Shown in pieces: positions 28,006-35,852 of a stretch of 64,000 nucleotides of DNA (its first letter is position 1; each line of letters opens with the position of its first letter). Source of the stretch: Luteimonas saliphila (GTDB lineage Bacteria; Pseudomonadota; Gammaproteobacteria; Xanthomonadales; Xanthomonadaceae); the NCBI RefSeq assembly GCF_016774335.1, contig NZ_JAETWA010000024.1, positions 62,001 to 126,000 on the forward strand, given 5' to 3'. A program made the position numbers and the translations under genes. The notes beneath the pieces were generated by a model. It saw only the letters and a program-made list of their open reading frames with translations, was not told the origin of the DNA and made no database searches.

Positions 28006-30603
28006 TCAGTCATCCAGCACGTCCTCTTGCGGCAGTCCGCGCAGGTTGTAGGTGTTGGCCATGGCGAACCCGTAGGCGCCGGCATCGGCCAGCAGCACCA
28101 CGTCGCCTTCCGCGGTGGCCGCGGGCAGGCGGCGGCCGGTGCCGAACACGTCGCTGGATTCGCAGATCGGTCCGACCACGTCGCAGGCCATGTCGGCCGG
28201 TGCGTCGTGGCGCGACAGGTTGTGGATGCCATGCCAGGCGTCGTACAGCGCCGGGCGCATCAGCGCGTTCATGCCGGCATCGAGGCCGACGCGGCGCACG
28301 CCCTGCTTCTCCACCACCTGGGTGACGTGCGCCAGCAGCACCCCCGCCTCGGCCACCAGGTAGCGGCCGGGTTCGATCGCCAGGCGGTAGCGCGGCCACG
28401 CGGCCTTGATCTCCGCCAGCCCCTCGGCCCAGCCGGCGACGTCGAACGGCGCATCCTCGGGCTTGTAGGGAATGGTCAGGCCGCCGCCGATGTCGATGGT
28501 GTCGACCGTGCCGATGCCGTCCGCGATCGCCGCCAGCTCGGCGTACACCTCTCGCCAGTGCCTGGGCTGGCCGATGCCGCTGCCCAGGTGCGCGTGGATG
28601 CCGGTGATGCGCGCTTCCAGCGCGCGCGCGGCTTGTGCGAAGGCGTCGACCGATGCCAGTGCCAGCCCGAACTTCGAGGCCGTGCCGCCGGTGACGACCT
28701 TGGCGTGGTGGCCGTCGCCACGGCCGAGGTCGACCCGCAGCCACAGGTCGCGCCCGCGGAAGATCTCCGGCCAGCGCGACAGCGCCTCGAGGTTGTCGAG
28801 CGTCACCGTGACGCCGCGGGCGAACGCGGCTTCGTACTCGACGCGCGGGGCGAAGCTCGGGGTGAACAGCACGCGTGCCGGATCGATCCCGGGCACGGCC
28901 GCGAACACGTGCTCCAGTTCGCCCTGCGACACGCACTCCAGCCCGAAGCCTTCTTCGGCGAGCGCTCGCAGGATGGCCGGGTGCGGGTTGGCCTTGATCG
29001 CATAGAAGCGGCGGTCCACCGCCGCCACCGCAAGCAACGCACGCGCGCGTTCGCGTACCGTCGGCAAGTGGTAGGCGTAGGCCGGCGTGCCTGCTGCCGC
29101 GAGCGCGAGCAGGCGTTCGCGTGCGCCCTGCCACCAGGCTGGCGCGCGTTGCGGCCGGCCGTGCTGGATCTCGCGCCAGCTCGGGCCGAACACGTCGCCG
29201 TCGGCCACCGGCATCGCGCCGCTGCCGATCAGTTCGGCGTGCAGTTCGGGGAGCAGGCCGTCGGCATCGGCCTCGTCGATGACGAAGGTCAGGTTGAGGT
29301 CGTTGGAGGACTGCGAGATCAGGTGCACGCGCTCCTGGCCGAAGGTCGCCCATACGTCGGAGAGCTTGTGCAGCAGCGAGCGCATGCCGCGGCCGACCAG
29401 GGTGATCGCCGCGCAGGGCGCGATCACCTTGACCCGGCAGATCTGCGACAGGTCTTCCGACAGGCGCGCCAGCACGTCGGTGCTGACCAGGTTCTCGCTC
29501 GGGTCGAGCGAGACGGTGACGTTGGTCTCGGCGGTGCCGATCAGGTCCACCGACAGTCCGTGACGCTTGAAGCGCTCGAAGATATCGGCCATGAACCCGA
29601 CCGACTGCCACATGCCCACCGTCTCCATCGACACCAGCACGACGCCGTTGCGGCGGCTGATCGCCTTGACCCCCGGCACCGGCGAGGCCTCGCCGTCGAT
29701 CCGCGTGCCGGGCAGGTCCGGGCGCTCGGTGTCGAGGATCGCCATCGGCACGCCGCTCACGCGACACGGCCCGAGCGCGCGCGGATGCAGCACCTTGGCG
29801 CCGGTGGTGGCGATTTCCTGCGCCTCGGCGTAGTCCAGGTGGGTGAGCAGGCGCGCATCGGGCACTTCGCGCGGATTGGCGGTGAACATGCCCGGTACGT
29901 CGGTCCAGATCTCTACGCAGCGCGCATGCAGCAGCCCGCCGAACAGTGCCGCCGAGGTATCGGAGCCACCACGCCCGAGCACGGCGGTACCGCCGTCGCC
30001 GTGGCGCGCGATGAAGCCCTGGGTGAGCAGCAGGCGCGTCGGCTGAATGGCGAAGCGCGCGCGCCAGTCGTCGTCGGCCTCGCGCCGGCAGGACACCGAC
30101 AGCCGCCGGCCCCATGCGCTCTGGTTCGGCAGTTCGATCGCCTCGAGCCAGTCGCGCGCATCGAGCCAGCCGATGTCCAGGCCCTGCGCGGCGAGGTAGG
30201 CGACGCCCAGCGTGGACGACAGCAGTTCGCCCTGCGCCAGCACCTCGGCCTGCCAGTCGAGCGCCTGCGTCGACGCGCGCGCATCCGCGGCCAGTCCGCG
30301 CAGCCCGGCGAGCCGCTGGGCCAGCACCCGGTCCGGATCGAGCCCGAGTTGCTCCGCGAATTCGCGATGCCGCGTCGCCAGCGCATCGATCCGCGCGACG
30401 CGGTCGCCGTCGTCTGCCGCGATCGCGGTCAGCTCGTTGGTTACACCCGAAAGCGCCGAAACGACCACCAGCACGCGCGCGTCGTTGTCCGCCGCGCGTT
30501 TCGAAGCCAGCCGGCCGATGGTGTCCCAGCGATGGCGTTGCGACACCGAGGTGCCGCCGAACTTGAGCACGACCCAGGGCGTGCCGGTCGGGGAAGCGGG
30601 CAT
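28006..30603 (-). CDS. lysAC: bifunctional aspartate kinase / diaminopimelate decarboxylase
   Basis: 865 aa fusion. Residues about 10-470 are aspartate kinase (KFGGTSVSQRHRW at 14, GRGGSDTSAALFG, then ACT regulatory domains around ALSVDLIGTAETNVTVSL and QSSNDLNLTFVIDE). Residues about 490-865 are PLP-dependent DapDC (YAIKANPHP with the PLP lysine at about 537, GIHAHLGSGIGQP, DIGGGLTIPY, CESSDVFG). The fusion joins the first and last enzymes of lysine synthesis and is characteristic of Xanthomonadaceae. It is probably feedback-regulated by lysine through the ACT domains (family knowledge). It heads a run of four same-strand genes ending in murD2. Confidence 0.95.
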   Translation of the reverse strand: MPASPTGTPWVVLKFGGTSVSQRHRWDTIGRLASKRAADNDARVLVVVSALSGVTNELTAIAADDGDRVARIDALATRHREFAEQLGLDPDRVLAQRLAGLRGLAADARASTQALDWQAEVLAQGELLSSTLGVAYLAAQGLDIGWLDARDWLEAIELPNQSAWGRRLSVSCRREADDDWRARFAIQPTRLLLTQGFIARHGDGGTAVLGRGGSDTSAALFGGLLHARCVEIWTDVPGMFTANPREVPDARLLTHLDYAEAQEIATTGAKVLHPRALGPCRVSGVPMAILDTERPDLPGTRIDGEASPVPGVKAISRRNGVVLVSMETVGMWQSVGFMADIFERFKRHGLSVDLIGTAETNVTVSLDPSENLVSTDVLARLSEDLSQICRVKVIAPCAAITLVGRGMRSLLHKLSDVWATFGQERVHLISQSSNDLNLTFVIDEADADGLLPELHAELIGSGAMPVADGDVFGPSWREIQHGRPQRAPAWWQGARERLLALAAAGTPAYAYHLPTVRERARALLAVAAVDRRFYAIKANPHPAILRALAEEGFGLECVSQGELEHVFAAVPGIDPARVLFTPSFAPRVEYEAAFARGVTVTLDNLEALSRWPEIFRGRDLWLRVDLGRGDGHHAKVVTGGTASKFGLALASVDAFAQAARALEARITGIHAHLGSGIGQPRHWREVYAELAAIADGIGTVDTIDIGGGLTIPYKPEDAPFDVAGWAEGLAEIKAAWPRYRLAIEPGRYLVAEAGVLLAHVTQVVEKQGVRRVGLDAGMNALMRPALYDAWHGIHNLSRHDAPADMACDVVGPICESSDVFGTGRRLPAATAEGDVVLLADAGAYGFAMANTYNLRGLPQEDVLDD

Positions 30604-30622
30604 GGACGTGGATGGATTCCGG

Positions 30623-30628
30623 TATAAC
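30623..30628 (+). promoter_or_regulatory. candidate -10 element upstream of the PhzF gene
   Basis: TATAAC lies in the intergenic stretch between divergent lysAC and the PhzF gene. The -35 region (GGATGGATTCC) matches poorly. A weak call. Confidence 0.3.
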
Positions 30629-30710
30629 GGGCGGCCGATCCGCGCCTGCGGACGCGACGCGCGGATGCATGAATAGCGCGGATTCTATCCAAATCGAGGC
30701 CACTCCCCAC

Positions 30711-31601
30711 ATGTCGCCACGCCGTTACCTGCAGCTGGACGTCTTCGCCGATCGCCCCGGGGCCGGCAATCCGCTCGCCGTGGTCCTGGATGCGCGGGGC
30801 TTCGACGACGCGACCATGCAGGCGATCGCGCGCTGGACGCGCCTGCCGGAGACCACCTTCGTGTTCCCGGCACCCACGCCCTCGGCGAGCTACGACATCC
30901 GCATCTTCAGCCCGCGTCGCGAGGTGCCGTTCGCCGGGCATCCCAGCGTCGGCACCGCGCACGCGGTGCTGCAGGCGGGGCTGGCGACGCCGCGCGACGG
31001 CCTGCTGGTGCAGTCGGGGATCGCCGGCGAACTGCCGCTGCGCGTGCTCGGCGAAGGCGCGACCCGCATGATCGCCGTGCGCACGCCGCGGGCGCGGATC
31101 GTCGAGATCGCCGATCCGGCCCACCCGCTGCTGCACGCGGCGCTGGCCGGCATCGCGCGGGGCGGCCTGCCGCAGGCGCTGGTCGACGGCGGGCGTCGCT
31201 GGTGGCTGGCGGAAGTGGCGGACGAGGCCTCGCTGCGCGCCGCGACGCCCGACTGGGATGCGATCGAACGACTGGCGATCGCCACCGACAGCATGGGCCT
31301 GTGCGTCTTCGCGCGCAGCGAGGATCCGGTGCACCACCTCGCGGTGCGCGCATGGGTCGGCGCGACCGGGCGCTTCGAGGATGCGGCCTCGGGCGCGGCC
31401 AACGCCACGCTGGCGGCATGGCTGGCTTCGCAGGATGCCCTGCCCGGCCGCGACGGACGCTACCGCATCAGCCAGGGCCGCGAAGTGGGCTTCGACGCGA
31501 TCATCGAGCTGCACGTGGACGAGGCCGGCGACGTGTGGTCGGGTGGTCGCGTGCAGACCGTGGTCGACGGGATGATCGACTGGTTCGAGGTGCGCGACTA
31601 G
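30711..31601 (+). CDS. PhzF family isomerase/epimerase-like protein
   Basis: 296 aa. The two-fold diaminopimelate-epimerase-like fold is signalled by LDVFADRPGAGNPLAVVLD near the N-terminus, RIFSPRREVPFAGHPSVGTAHAV and GRFEDAASGAANATLAAWL. The catalytic Glu of PhzF (in RLPETTFVF) is present. Relatives include phenazine-biosynthesis isomerase and many enzymes of unknown substrate; no phenazine genes are nearby. ATG 30711 is chosen for a GAGG 11 bases upstream and homology beginning at RYLQLDVFAD. An alternative ATG at 30669 would add 14 residues. Confidence 0.88.
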   Translation: MSPRRYLQLDVFADRPGAGNPLAVVLDARGFDDATMQAIARWTRLPETTFVFPAPTPSASYDIRIFSPRREVPFAGHPSVGTAHAVLQAGLATPRDGLLVQSGIAGELPLRVLGEGATRMIAVRTPRARIVEIADPAHPLLHAALAGIARGGLPQALVDGGRRWWLAEVADEASLRAATPDWDAIERLAIATDSMGLCVFARSEDPVHHLAVRAWVGATGRFEDAASGAANATLAAWLASQDALPGRDGRYRISQGREVGFDAIIELHVDEAGDVWSGGRVQTVVDGMIDWFEVRD

Positions 31602-31758
31602 CGTTCGCCTGCGGCGGCTGCGCGCCACCAAAGACGGAAGCGGTGCGCCCGTCTGCGCCATGGGCATCCGGCGGCCGCTAGCCCGGCACGGAAAACACCG
31701 ATGCCGGAGCGCTGTTCCGGCCCGGAACCGGTTCGCCGCGATCCGTGCGGGCGCCGGA

Positions 31759-33438
31759 TCATTCCGAAGCGGCGGCCTCGAACACGGGCTTCCCGTCGAC
31801 CCAGGTCGAGCGGATCTCGAGCGCGTGCAGTTGCGCCGCGTCGATCGCCAGCGGATCCTGTGCCAGCATCACGAAATCCGCCTGCAGGCCGGGCGCCAGG
31901 CGTCCGGTCAGCGCTTCGTCGCGATGCGCCCAGGCCGCATCCGCGGTGAAGCCGCGCAGGGCCTCGCCCGCTGTCAATGTCTGGTCCGGCAGCCAGCCGC
32001 CCTCGGGATGTCCCTCGCGATCCTGGCGGGTCGCGGCGGCATGCAGGCCCAGCCTCGGATCGGGCGACTCGACCGGAAAATCCGAACCCAGCGCGAGCCG
32101 CACGCCGGCCCCGGCGAATCTCCGCCAGGCATAGGCGCCGGCGATGCGCTCCGCCCCGACCCGGTCCTGCGCCCACGGCATGTCCGACGTCGCATGCGTG
32201 GGCTGCATCGAGGCCACCACGCCGAGCGCGGCGAAGCGCGGGATGTCCTCCAGCGCCATGATCTGCGCGTGCTCGATGCGCCAGCGGTGGTCGTTGTCCG
32301 CGGCCTCTCCCAGCACGCGCGCGTAGGTGTCGAGCACGATTCGGTTGCCGCGGTCGCCGATCGCATGCGTGGCCACCTGCAGGCCGCAGCCCTGCGCACG
32401 CCTGGCCAGCTGTTCGAAACGTACGGGCTCGACCAGCAGCAGGCCGCGGTTGCCGGGATCGTCGCTGTAATCCTCGATCAGCGCGGCGCCGCGGCTGCCT
32501 AGCGCGCCGTCGATCAGGAACTTCACCCCGCGCATCTGCAGGCGCCGACCCGGATGCACGTACGGCCCGTGCTCGCACAGCCACGCGAACGCATCGGCGT
32601 CGCCGTCGGCGTAGGCGCTGATGCGCAGCGGCAGGCGGCCTTCGTCGGCGAAGCGCCGCAGCTGTTCGAAGTCGCGGCGGCTGGTGCCCATGTCGTGCAC
32701 GCCGGTGAGGCCGTTGCGCACGGCGGCCTCGAGCGCGAGCGCGAGGGCGCGGTCGGCATCGGCCTGGTCCATCGCCGGCACGACCGCGTCGACCAGGCGT
32801 TCGGCCTCGTCGACGAACACGCCGGTCGGGCGTCCGTCGGCATCGCGCACGATCAGTCCGCCGTCCGGCTGTCCCGACGCCAGCAGCGCCGCGCCCTGCG
32901 GGCGGCCGGCGACCGCACGCAGCGCCGCCGAGTTCACCCAGCCGGCGTGGCCGTCGACGCGGCGCAACCACACCGGGCGATCCGGAAACGCCGCGTCGAG
33001 GTCGGCCGCGGTCGGGAACGCCTGCTCCGGCCAGTCGTTCTGGTCCCAGCCGCCGCCCAGCAGCCACTCGCCGTCCGGCAAGTCCGCCGCGAACGCACGC
33101 AGGCGCGTCACGATCTCCTGCTTGCTGCGCGTGCCGACGAGGTCGACACGGGTCAGCGCAAGGCCGAGCCCGACGATGTGCGCGTGCGCATCGATCATCC
33201 CGGGGATCACGGTGGCGGTGCCGACATCGATCACGCGCGCGTCCGGATGCCGAGCCGCGAGCCCGGCGGCCGAACCGACCGCGACGATGCGGCCGTCGTC
33301 GTCCCAGACCATCGCCTCGACCACGGGCGCGGCCGGGTCCGAGGTATGGATGCGCGCAGCCTGCAGCCGGGTTTCGCCGGCCGCGACCGGCAGGCAGGCG
33401 ACGGCACACAACAACGGCAAGAGCATCTGGCGCAGCAT
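31759..33438 (-). CDS. exported amidohydrolase (YtcJ-like, amidohydrolase 3 family)
   Basis: 559 aa. A signal peptide (MLRQMLLPLLCAVACLPVAAG) is followed by a metal-dependent amidohydrolase. The first metal motif is VIPGMIDAHAHIVGLGL, preceded by the small beta-domain (MVWDDDGRIVAVG); VATHAIGDRGNRIVLD, WRIEHAQIMALEDIPRFA and LALGSDFPVESPDPRLG supply further ligands. YtcJ-like enzymes hydrolyse C-N bonds in amides or formamides, and the natural substrate is usually unknown. Periplasmic location is inferred from the leader. Start is ATG 33438. It is convergent with the PhzF gene. Confidence 0.88.
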   Translation of the reverse strand: MLRQMLLPLLCAVACLPVAAGETRLQAARIHTSDPAAPVVEAMVWDDDGRIVAVGSAAGLAARHPDARVIDVGTATVIPGMIDAHAHIVGLGLALTRVDLVGTRSKQEIVTRLRAFAADLPDGEWLLGGGWDQNDWPEQAFPTAADLDAAFPDRPVWLRRVDGHAGWVNSAALRAVAGRPQGAALLASGQPDGGLIVRDADGRPTGVFVDEAERLVDAVVPAMDQADADRALALALEAAVRNGLTGVHDMGTSRRDFEQLRRFADEGRLPLRISAYADGDADAFAWLCEHGPYVHPGRRLQMRGVKFLIDGALGSRGAALIEDYSDDPGNRGLLLVEPVRFEQLARRAQGCGLQVATHAIGDRGNRIVLDTYARVLGEAADNDHRWRIEHAQIMALEDIPRFAALGVVASMQPTHATSDMPWAQDRVGAERIAGAYAWRRFAGAGVRLALGSDFPVESPDPRLGLHAAATRQDREGHPEGGWLPDQTLTAGEALRGFTADAAWAHRDEALTGRLAPGLQADFVMLAQDPLAIDAAQLHALEIRSTWVDGKPVFEAAASE

Positions 33439-33546
33439 CGGCGGGCTCCGGTTGGCGGTGGCGCGATGCTACAACGGGAACGAGGCCGACCCGGCGCAAG
33501 CACGCGCGCATCGCCCCACGAGTCCGTTGGCGATGCGCTGCTAGAC

Positions 33547-33572
33547 GGGGAAGGGCCCCAAGGCCCCTCCCC
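33547..33572 (-). terminator. hairpin downstream of the glycine-zipper gene
   Basis: GGGGAAGGGCC-CCAA-GGCCCCTCCCC pairs over 11 positions with one mismatch, starting 24 bases after the stop of the minus-strand gene at 33596. No U-tract follows on that strand, so it may stabilise the 3' end rather than terminate. Confidence 0.45.
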
Positions 33573-33595
33573 TCATCCCGGCGATGCGCGTGCGC

Positions 33596-34324
33596 TCACT
33601 CCGGGCGCACGTCCACCCGCACGCGGATGCGGTCGCCGGGGTGGTAGGACGTGCGCGTGACGTACTCGCGGCCGCCGTACTCGTAGGTGACGTCGTATTC
33701 CCCGACCGTGCGGTCGTAGGCATCGTTGCCGTAGGCGTCGTACCCGCCGTAACCATCCCGGTATGGGTCGGGCTCGCAGACGGTGACATAGCCGGCGCGC
33801 TCGCGCCGGTTGGCCTCGTAGATGCCGCGACCGGCCACGCCACCGACCATCGAACCGACCGCGGTGCCGATCACCTGTCCGCTGCCGTCGCCGATCCTGC
33901 TGCCCAGCACCGCGCCGGCGATGCCGCCGAGCACGGTGGCGACCAGCCGGCCGTTGTCGTCGCGACGCTGGTCGCGGTAGGGATCGTGCGGATAGCCGTC
34001 CCGGTAGTCGCCGCCGCCGTAGGAATCGGCACGGCGATCGCCCCAAGGGTCGCTGCCCGCATAGCCTTCGCGCCGGGTCTGGCAGCGCCGCGTGTCGCGC
34101 ACCGGCCTGCCGCGGCCATCGAAGACCGGGTCGACGCGCACCACCCGGGCCCAGTCGTGGTGCCCCTGCGTCGCGTACGCGTCCGGTCTCGCCTGCTGCT
34201 GCGGGACGCGGTGACTGTAATCGCCGTAGGGCGCCGGACCGTAACGGCCATCGTGGACCTGCGCGTCGGCGACGCCGGTGGCCAGCGCCAGCGCGATGGC
34301 GACGGACATGCTTGCGGATTTCAT
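33596..34324 (-). CDS. glycine-zipper 2TM domain envelope protein
   Basis: 242 aa. A signal peptide (MKSASMSVAIALALATGVADA) precedes a Tyr/Arg/Asp/Gly-rich, low-complexity middle (about 22-125) with repeated DPYRD/DGYP-like strings. A glycine-zipper hairpin follows, ATVLGGIAGAVLGSRIGDG then VIGTAVGSMVGGVAGRGIYE, as in the 17-kDa surface antigen / SlyB-like family. The C-terminal domain (YDVTYEYGGREYVTRTSYHP) is beta-rich. Proteins of this type sit in the envelope and often respond to stress; the exact role is unknown. It is a single gene on the minus strand. Confidence 0.85.
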   Translation of the reverse strand: MKSASMSVAIALALATGVADAQVHDGRYGPAPYGDYSHRVPQQQARPDAYATQGHHDWARVVRVDPVFDGRGRPVRDTRRCQTRREGYAGSDPWGDRRADSYGGGDYRDGYPHDPYRDQRRDDNGRLVATVLGGIAGAVLGSRIGDGSGQVIGTAVGSMVGGVAGRGIYEANRRERAGYVTVCEPDPYRDGYGGYDAYGNDAYDRTVGEYDVTYEYGGREYVTRTSYHPGDRIRVRVDVRPE

Positions 34325-34433
34325 TGTCTCGACCCCGGGCGCCGGTCAGGGCGGCGCGCATCGCCACGCTAGGGATGCGCGGCTAACGGGCGGCTGAATC
34401 CGACCGGCCTGCAGCCTCCGGGGCTCGGCGCGT

Positions 34434-35120
34434 TCACCGTGCCGACAGCCAGGACAGCGCCTGCGCGGCGCACTCGGCGGCGTTGCGACCGAGCAACGGG
34501 CCGACGTGGCTGACCGCGGTCGCACGCAACAGCGAGGCCTCCCATGCGCTCGCCAGGGCGGCGGTGAGCCGCGGCGGCACGTCGTCATCCACCATCGAGG
34601 CGATGCACAGCACCCGGCACGCGGGCGGCTGCACGACGATGCCGCCGCAGGCCTCGCGCATCGCCCGCCCGCTCTCGTCGCGCCAGTTCCGGAACGCGAA
34701 CAGCGCCGTCGCCTCGTCGGCATCGGGCAACGCGCGCTGGGTGCCGGTCAATCGCGCGTCGCGCTGCCAGGGCACGACGTCGGGCCATTCGCGGCCGGGC
34801 AACTGCGCATGCCAGGGCGACGGCGGCAACGGGTTGACCAGCACCAGCGCGTCGGCGCCCTCGGCGCAGGCCATCGCCAGCAGCCCGCCGAGGCTCGCAC
34901 CCACCAGCGCGCGCGGGCGCGGCAAGGCGTCCAGCGCCACGCGCACCTGCGCGGCGTAGTCGTCGAAGCCGGTGGCGGCGAGGCCCTGTGGCGAGGCCTG
35001 CAGGTCGGGCGCGGCCACGCGCAGGCGGCCGGCCTCGAACACGGCCTTCCACACATTCCATTCCCAGCCGCCCCCGCCCCCGCCGTGCACCATCAGCGCC
35101 GAAGCGATGCGCTCATCCAA
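34434..35120 (-). CDS. alpha/beta hydrolase
   Basis: 228 aa. It begins with MVHGGGGGGWEWNVWKAVFE (oxyanion loop region), has the nucleophile elbow LVGASLGGLLAMACAE with Ser in GASLGG, an acid residue region around IASMVDDDVPP, and a late HVGPLLGRN that can supply the His. No substrate can be assigned. The ATG at 35120 overlaps the stop of the osmC-like gene by eight bases, so the two are probably co-expressed. Confidence 0.8.
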   Translation of the reverse strand: MDERIASALMVHGGGGGGWEWNVWKAVFEAGRLRVAAPDLQASPQGLAATGFDDYAAQVRVALDALPRPRALVGASLGGLLAMACAEGADALVLVNPLPPSPWHAQLPGREWPDVVPWQRDARLTGTQRALPDADEATALFAFRNWRDESGRAMREACGGIVVQPPACRVLCIASMVDDDVPPRLTAALASAWEASLLRATAVSHVGPLLGRNAAECAAQALSWLSAR

Positions 35121-35547
35121 CCAGTTCCGCCTCCAGCGTGATCGGAACCGCGCTCAGGGCCTTGGACACCGGGCAGTTCTGCTTGGCGTCGTCGGCGATC
35201 GCGCGGAACTTGGCCTCGTCCAGGCCCGGGACCTTCGCCTTCATCTTCAGCCGGATCGCGCTCAGCGTCGGGCCGCCCTCCATCGACAGATCCACTTCGG
35301 CGCTGCCGTCGAGCGCCTCGGGCGGATGCCCGGCCTCGGCCAGCTTGGCCGCCAGCGCCATGGTGAAGCAGCCGGCGTGCGCCGCGGCGATCAGTTCCTC
35401 GGGGTTGGTGCCCTTCTCGTCGCCGAAGCGGCTGTTGAAACCGTAACGCGTGCCGTCGAGCAGGCCGCTCTGCGGAGTGGACAGCGTGCCCTTGCCGCCC
35501 TTGAGGTCGCCTTCCCAGTGTGCGCTGGCCTTGCGGGAGATGCCCAT
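35113..35547 (-). CDS. osmC: OsmC family peroxiredoxin (organic hydroperoxide reductase)
   Basis: 144 aa, normal length. Family marks are RKASAHWEGDLKGGKGTLST at the start, RFGDEKGTNPEELIAAAHAGCFTMAL with the first reactive Cys, and DDAKQNCPVSKALSA with the second. The Cys pair reduces organic hydroperoxides, using lipoyl or low-molecular-weight thiols (family knowledge). The ATG at 35547 has AGGAG about six bases upstream. An in-frame upstream extension is unrelated sequence. Confidence 0.93.
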   Translation of the reverse strand: MGISRKASAHWEGDLKGGKGTLSTPQSGLLDGTRYGFNSRFGDEKGTNPEELIAAAHAGCFTMALAAKLAEAGHPPEALDGSAEVDLSMEGGPTLSAIRLKMKAKVPGLDEAKFRAIADDAKQNCPVSKALSAVPITLEAELVG

Positions 35548-35852
35548 GATGTCGCTCCTGTGGGGTAAAGCGTGCAGCGTAAGCACGCCCGCGTTACTTC
35601 CGCGTGCGGGCGCGCCGGGATGCTGCGTCGCAACGCGCTCCGCCCGGTGCGACGCGCTACTGTGTCGGCCCGCCATGACCGCCCCTCGAGCGTGCGCTCG
35701 AACGGCAGCGTTCCTCCCGCGGACAGCCATGACGGCCGCCATGCGGATCCCCCGCAGGGATCGGACCAGCCCGCCTGGACGTTCCGCGGCACGGATCCCT
35801 CAGAACGATGCCGGCCGCTGGCCGGCATCCCATCCAAGGGAGGATCGGCCCC
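35548..35852. other. 305-bp divergent intergenic region osmC / EF-G-like gene
   Basis: No gene is supported. It must contain both divergent promoters. A perfect hairpin lies at 35807-35829, directly before the EF-G-like Shine-Dalgarno sequence. No clear -35/-10 pair is visible. Confidence 0.5.
35807..35829 (+). promoter_or_regulatory. perfect 5'-leader hairpin before the EF-G-like gene
   Basis: GATGCCGGCC-GCT-GGCCGGCATC is a ten-pair GC-rich stem with a three-base loop. It ends six bases before AAGGGAGGA, the Shine-Dalgarno sequence of the gene starting at 35853, so it could affect ribosome access or be a terminator/attenuator without a T-tract. Confidence 0.55.

Noticed and set aside
30711-31601. 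Phenazine biosynthesis locus
   Set aside because: Only a PhzF-fold gene is present; the family is broad and no other phz gene occurs in the window.
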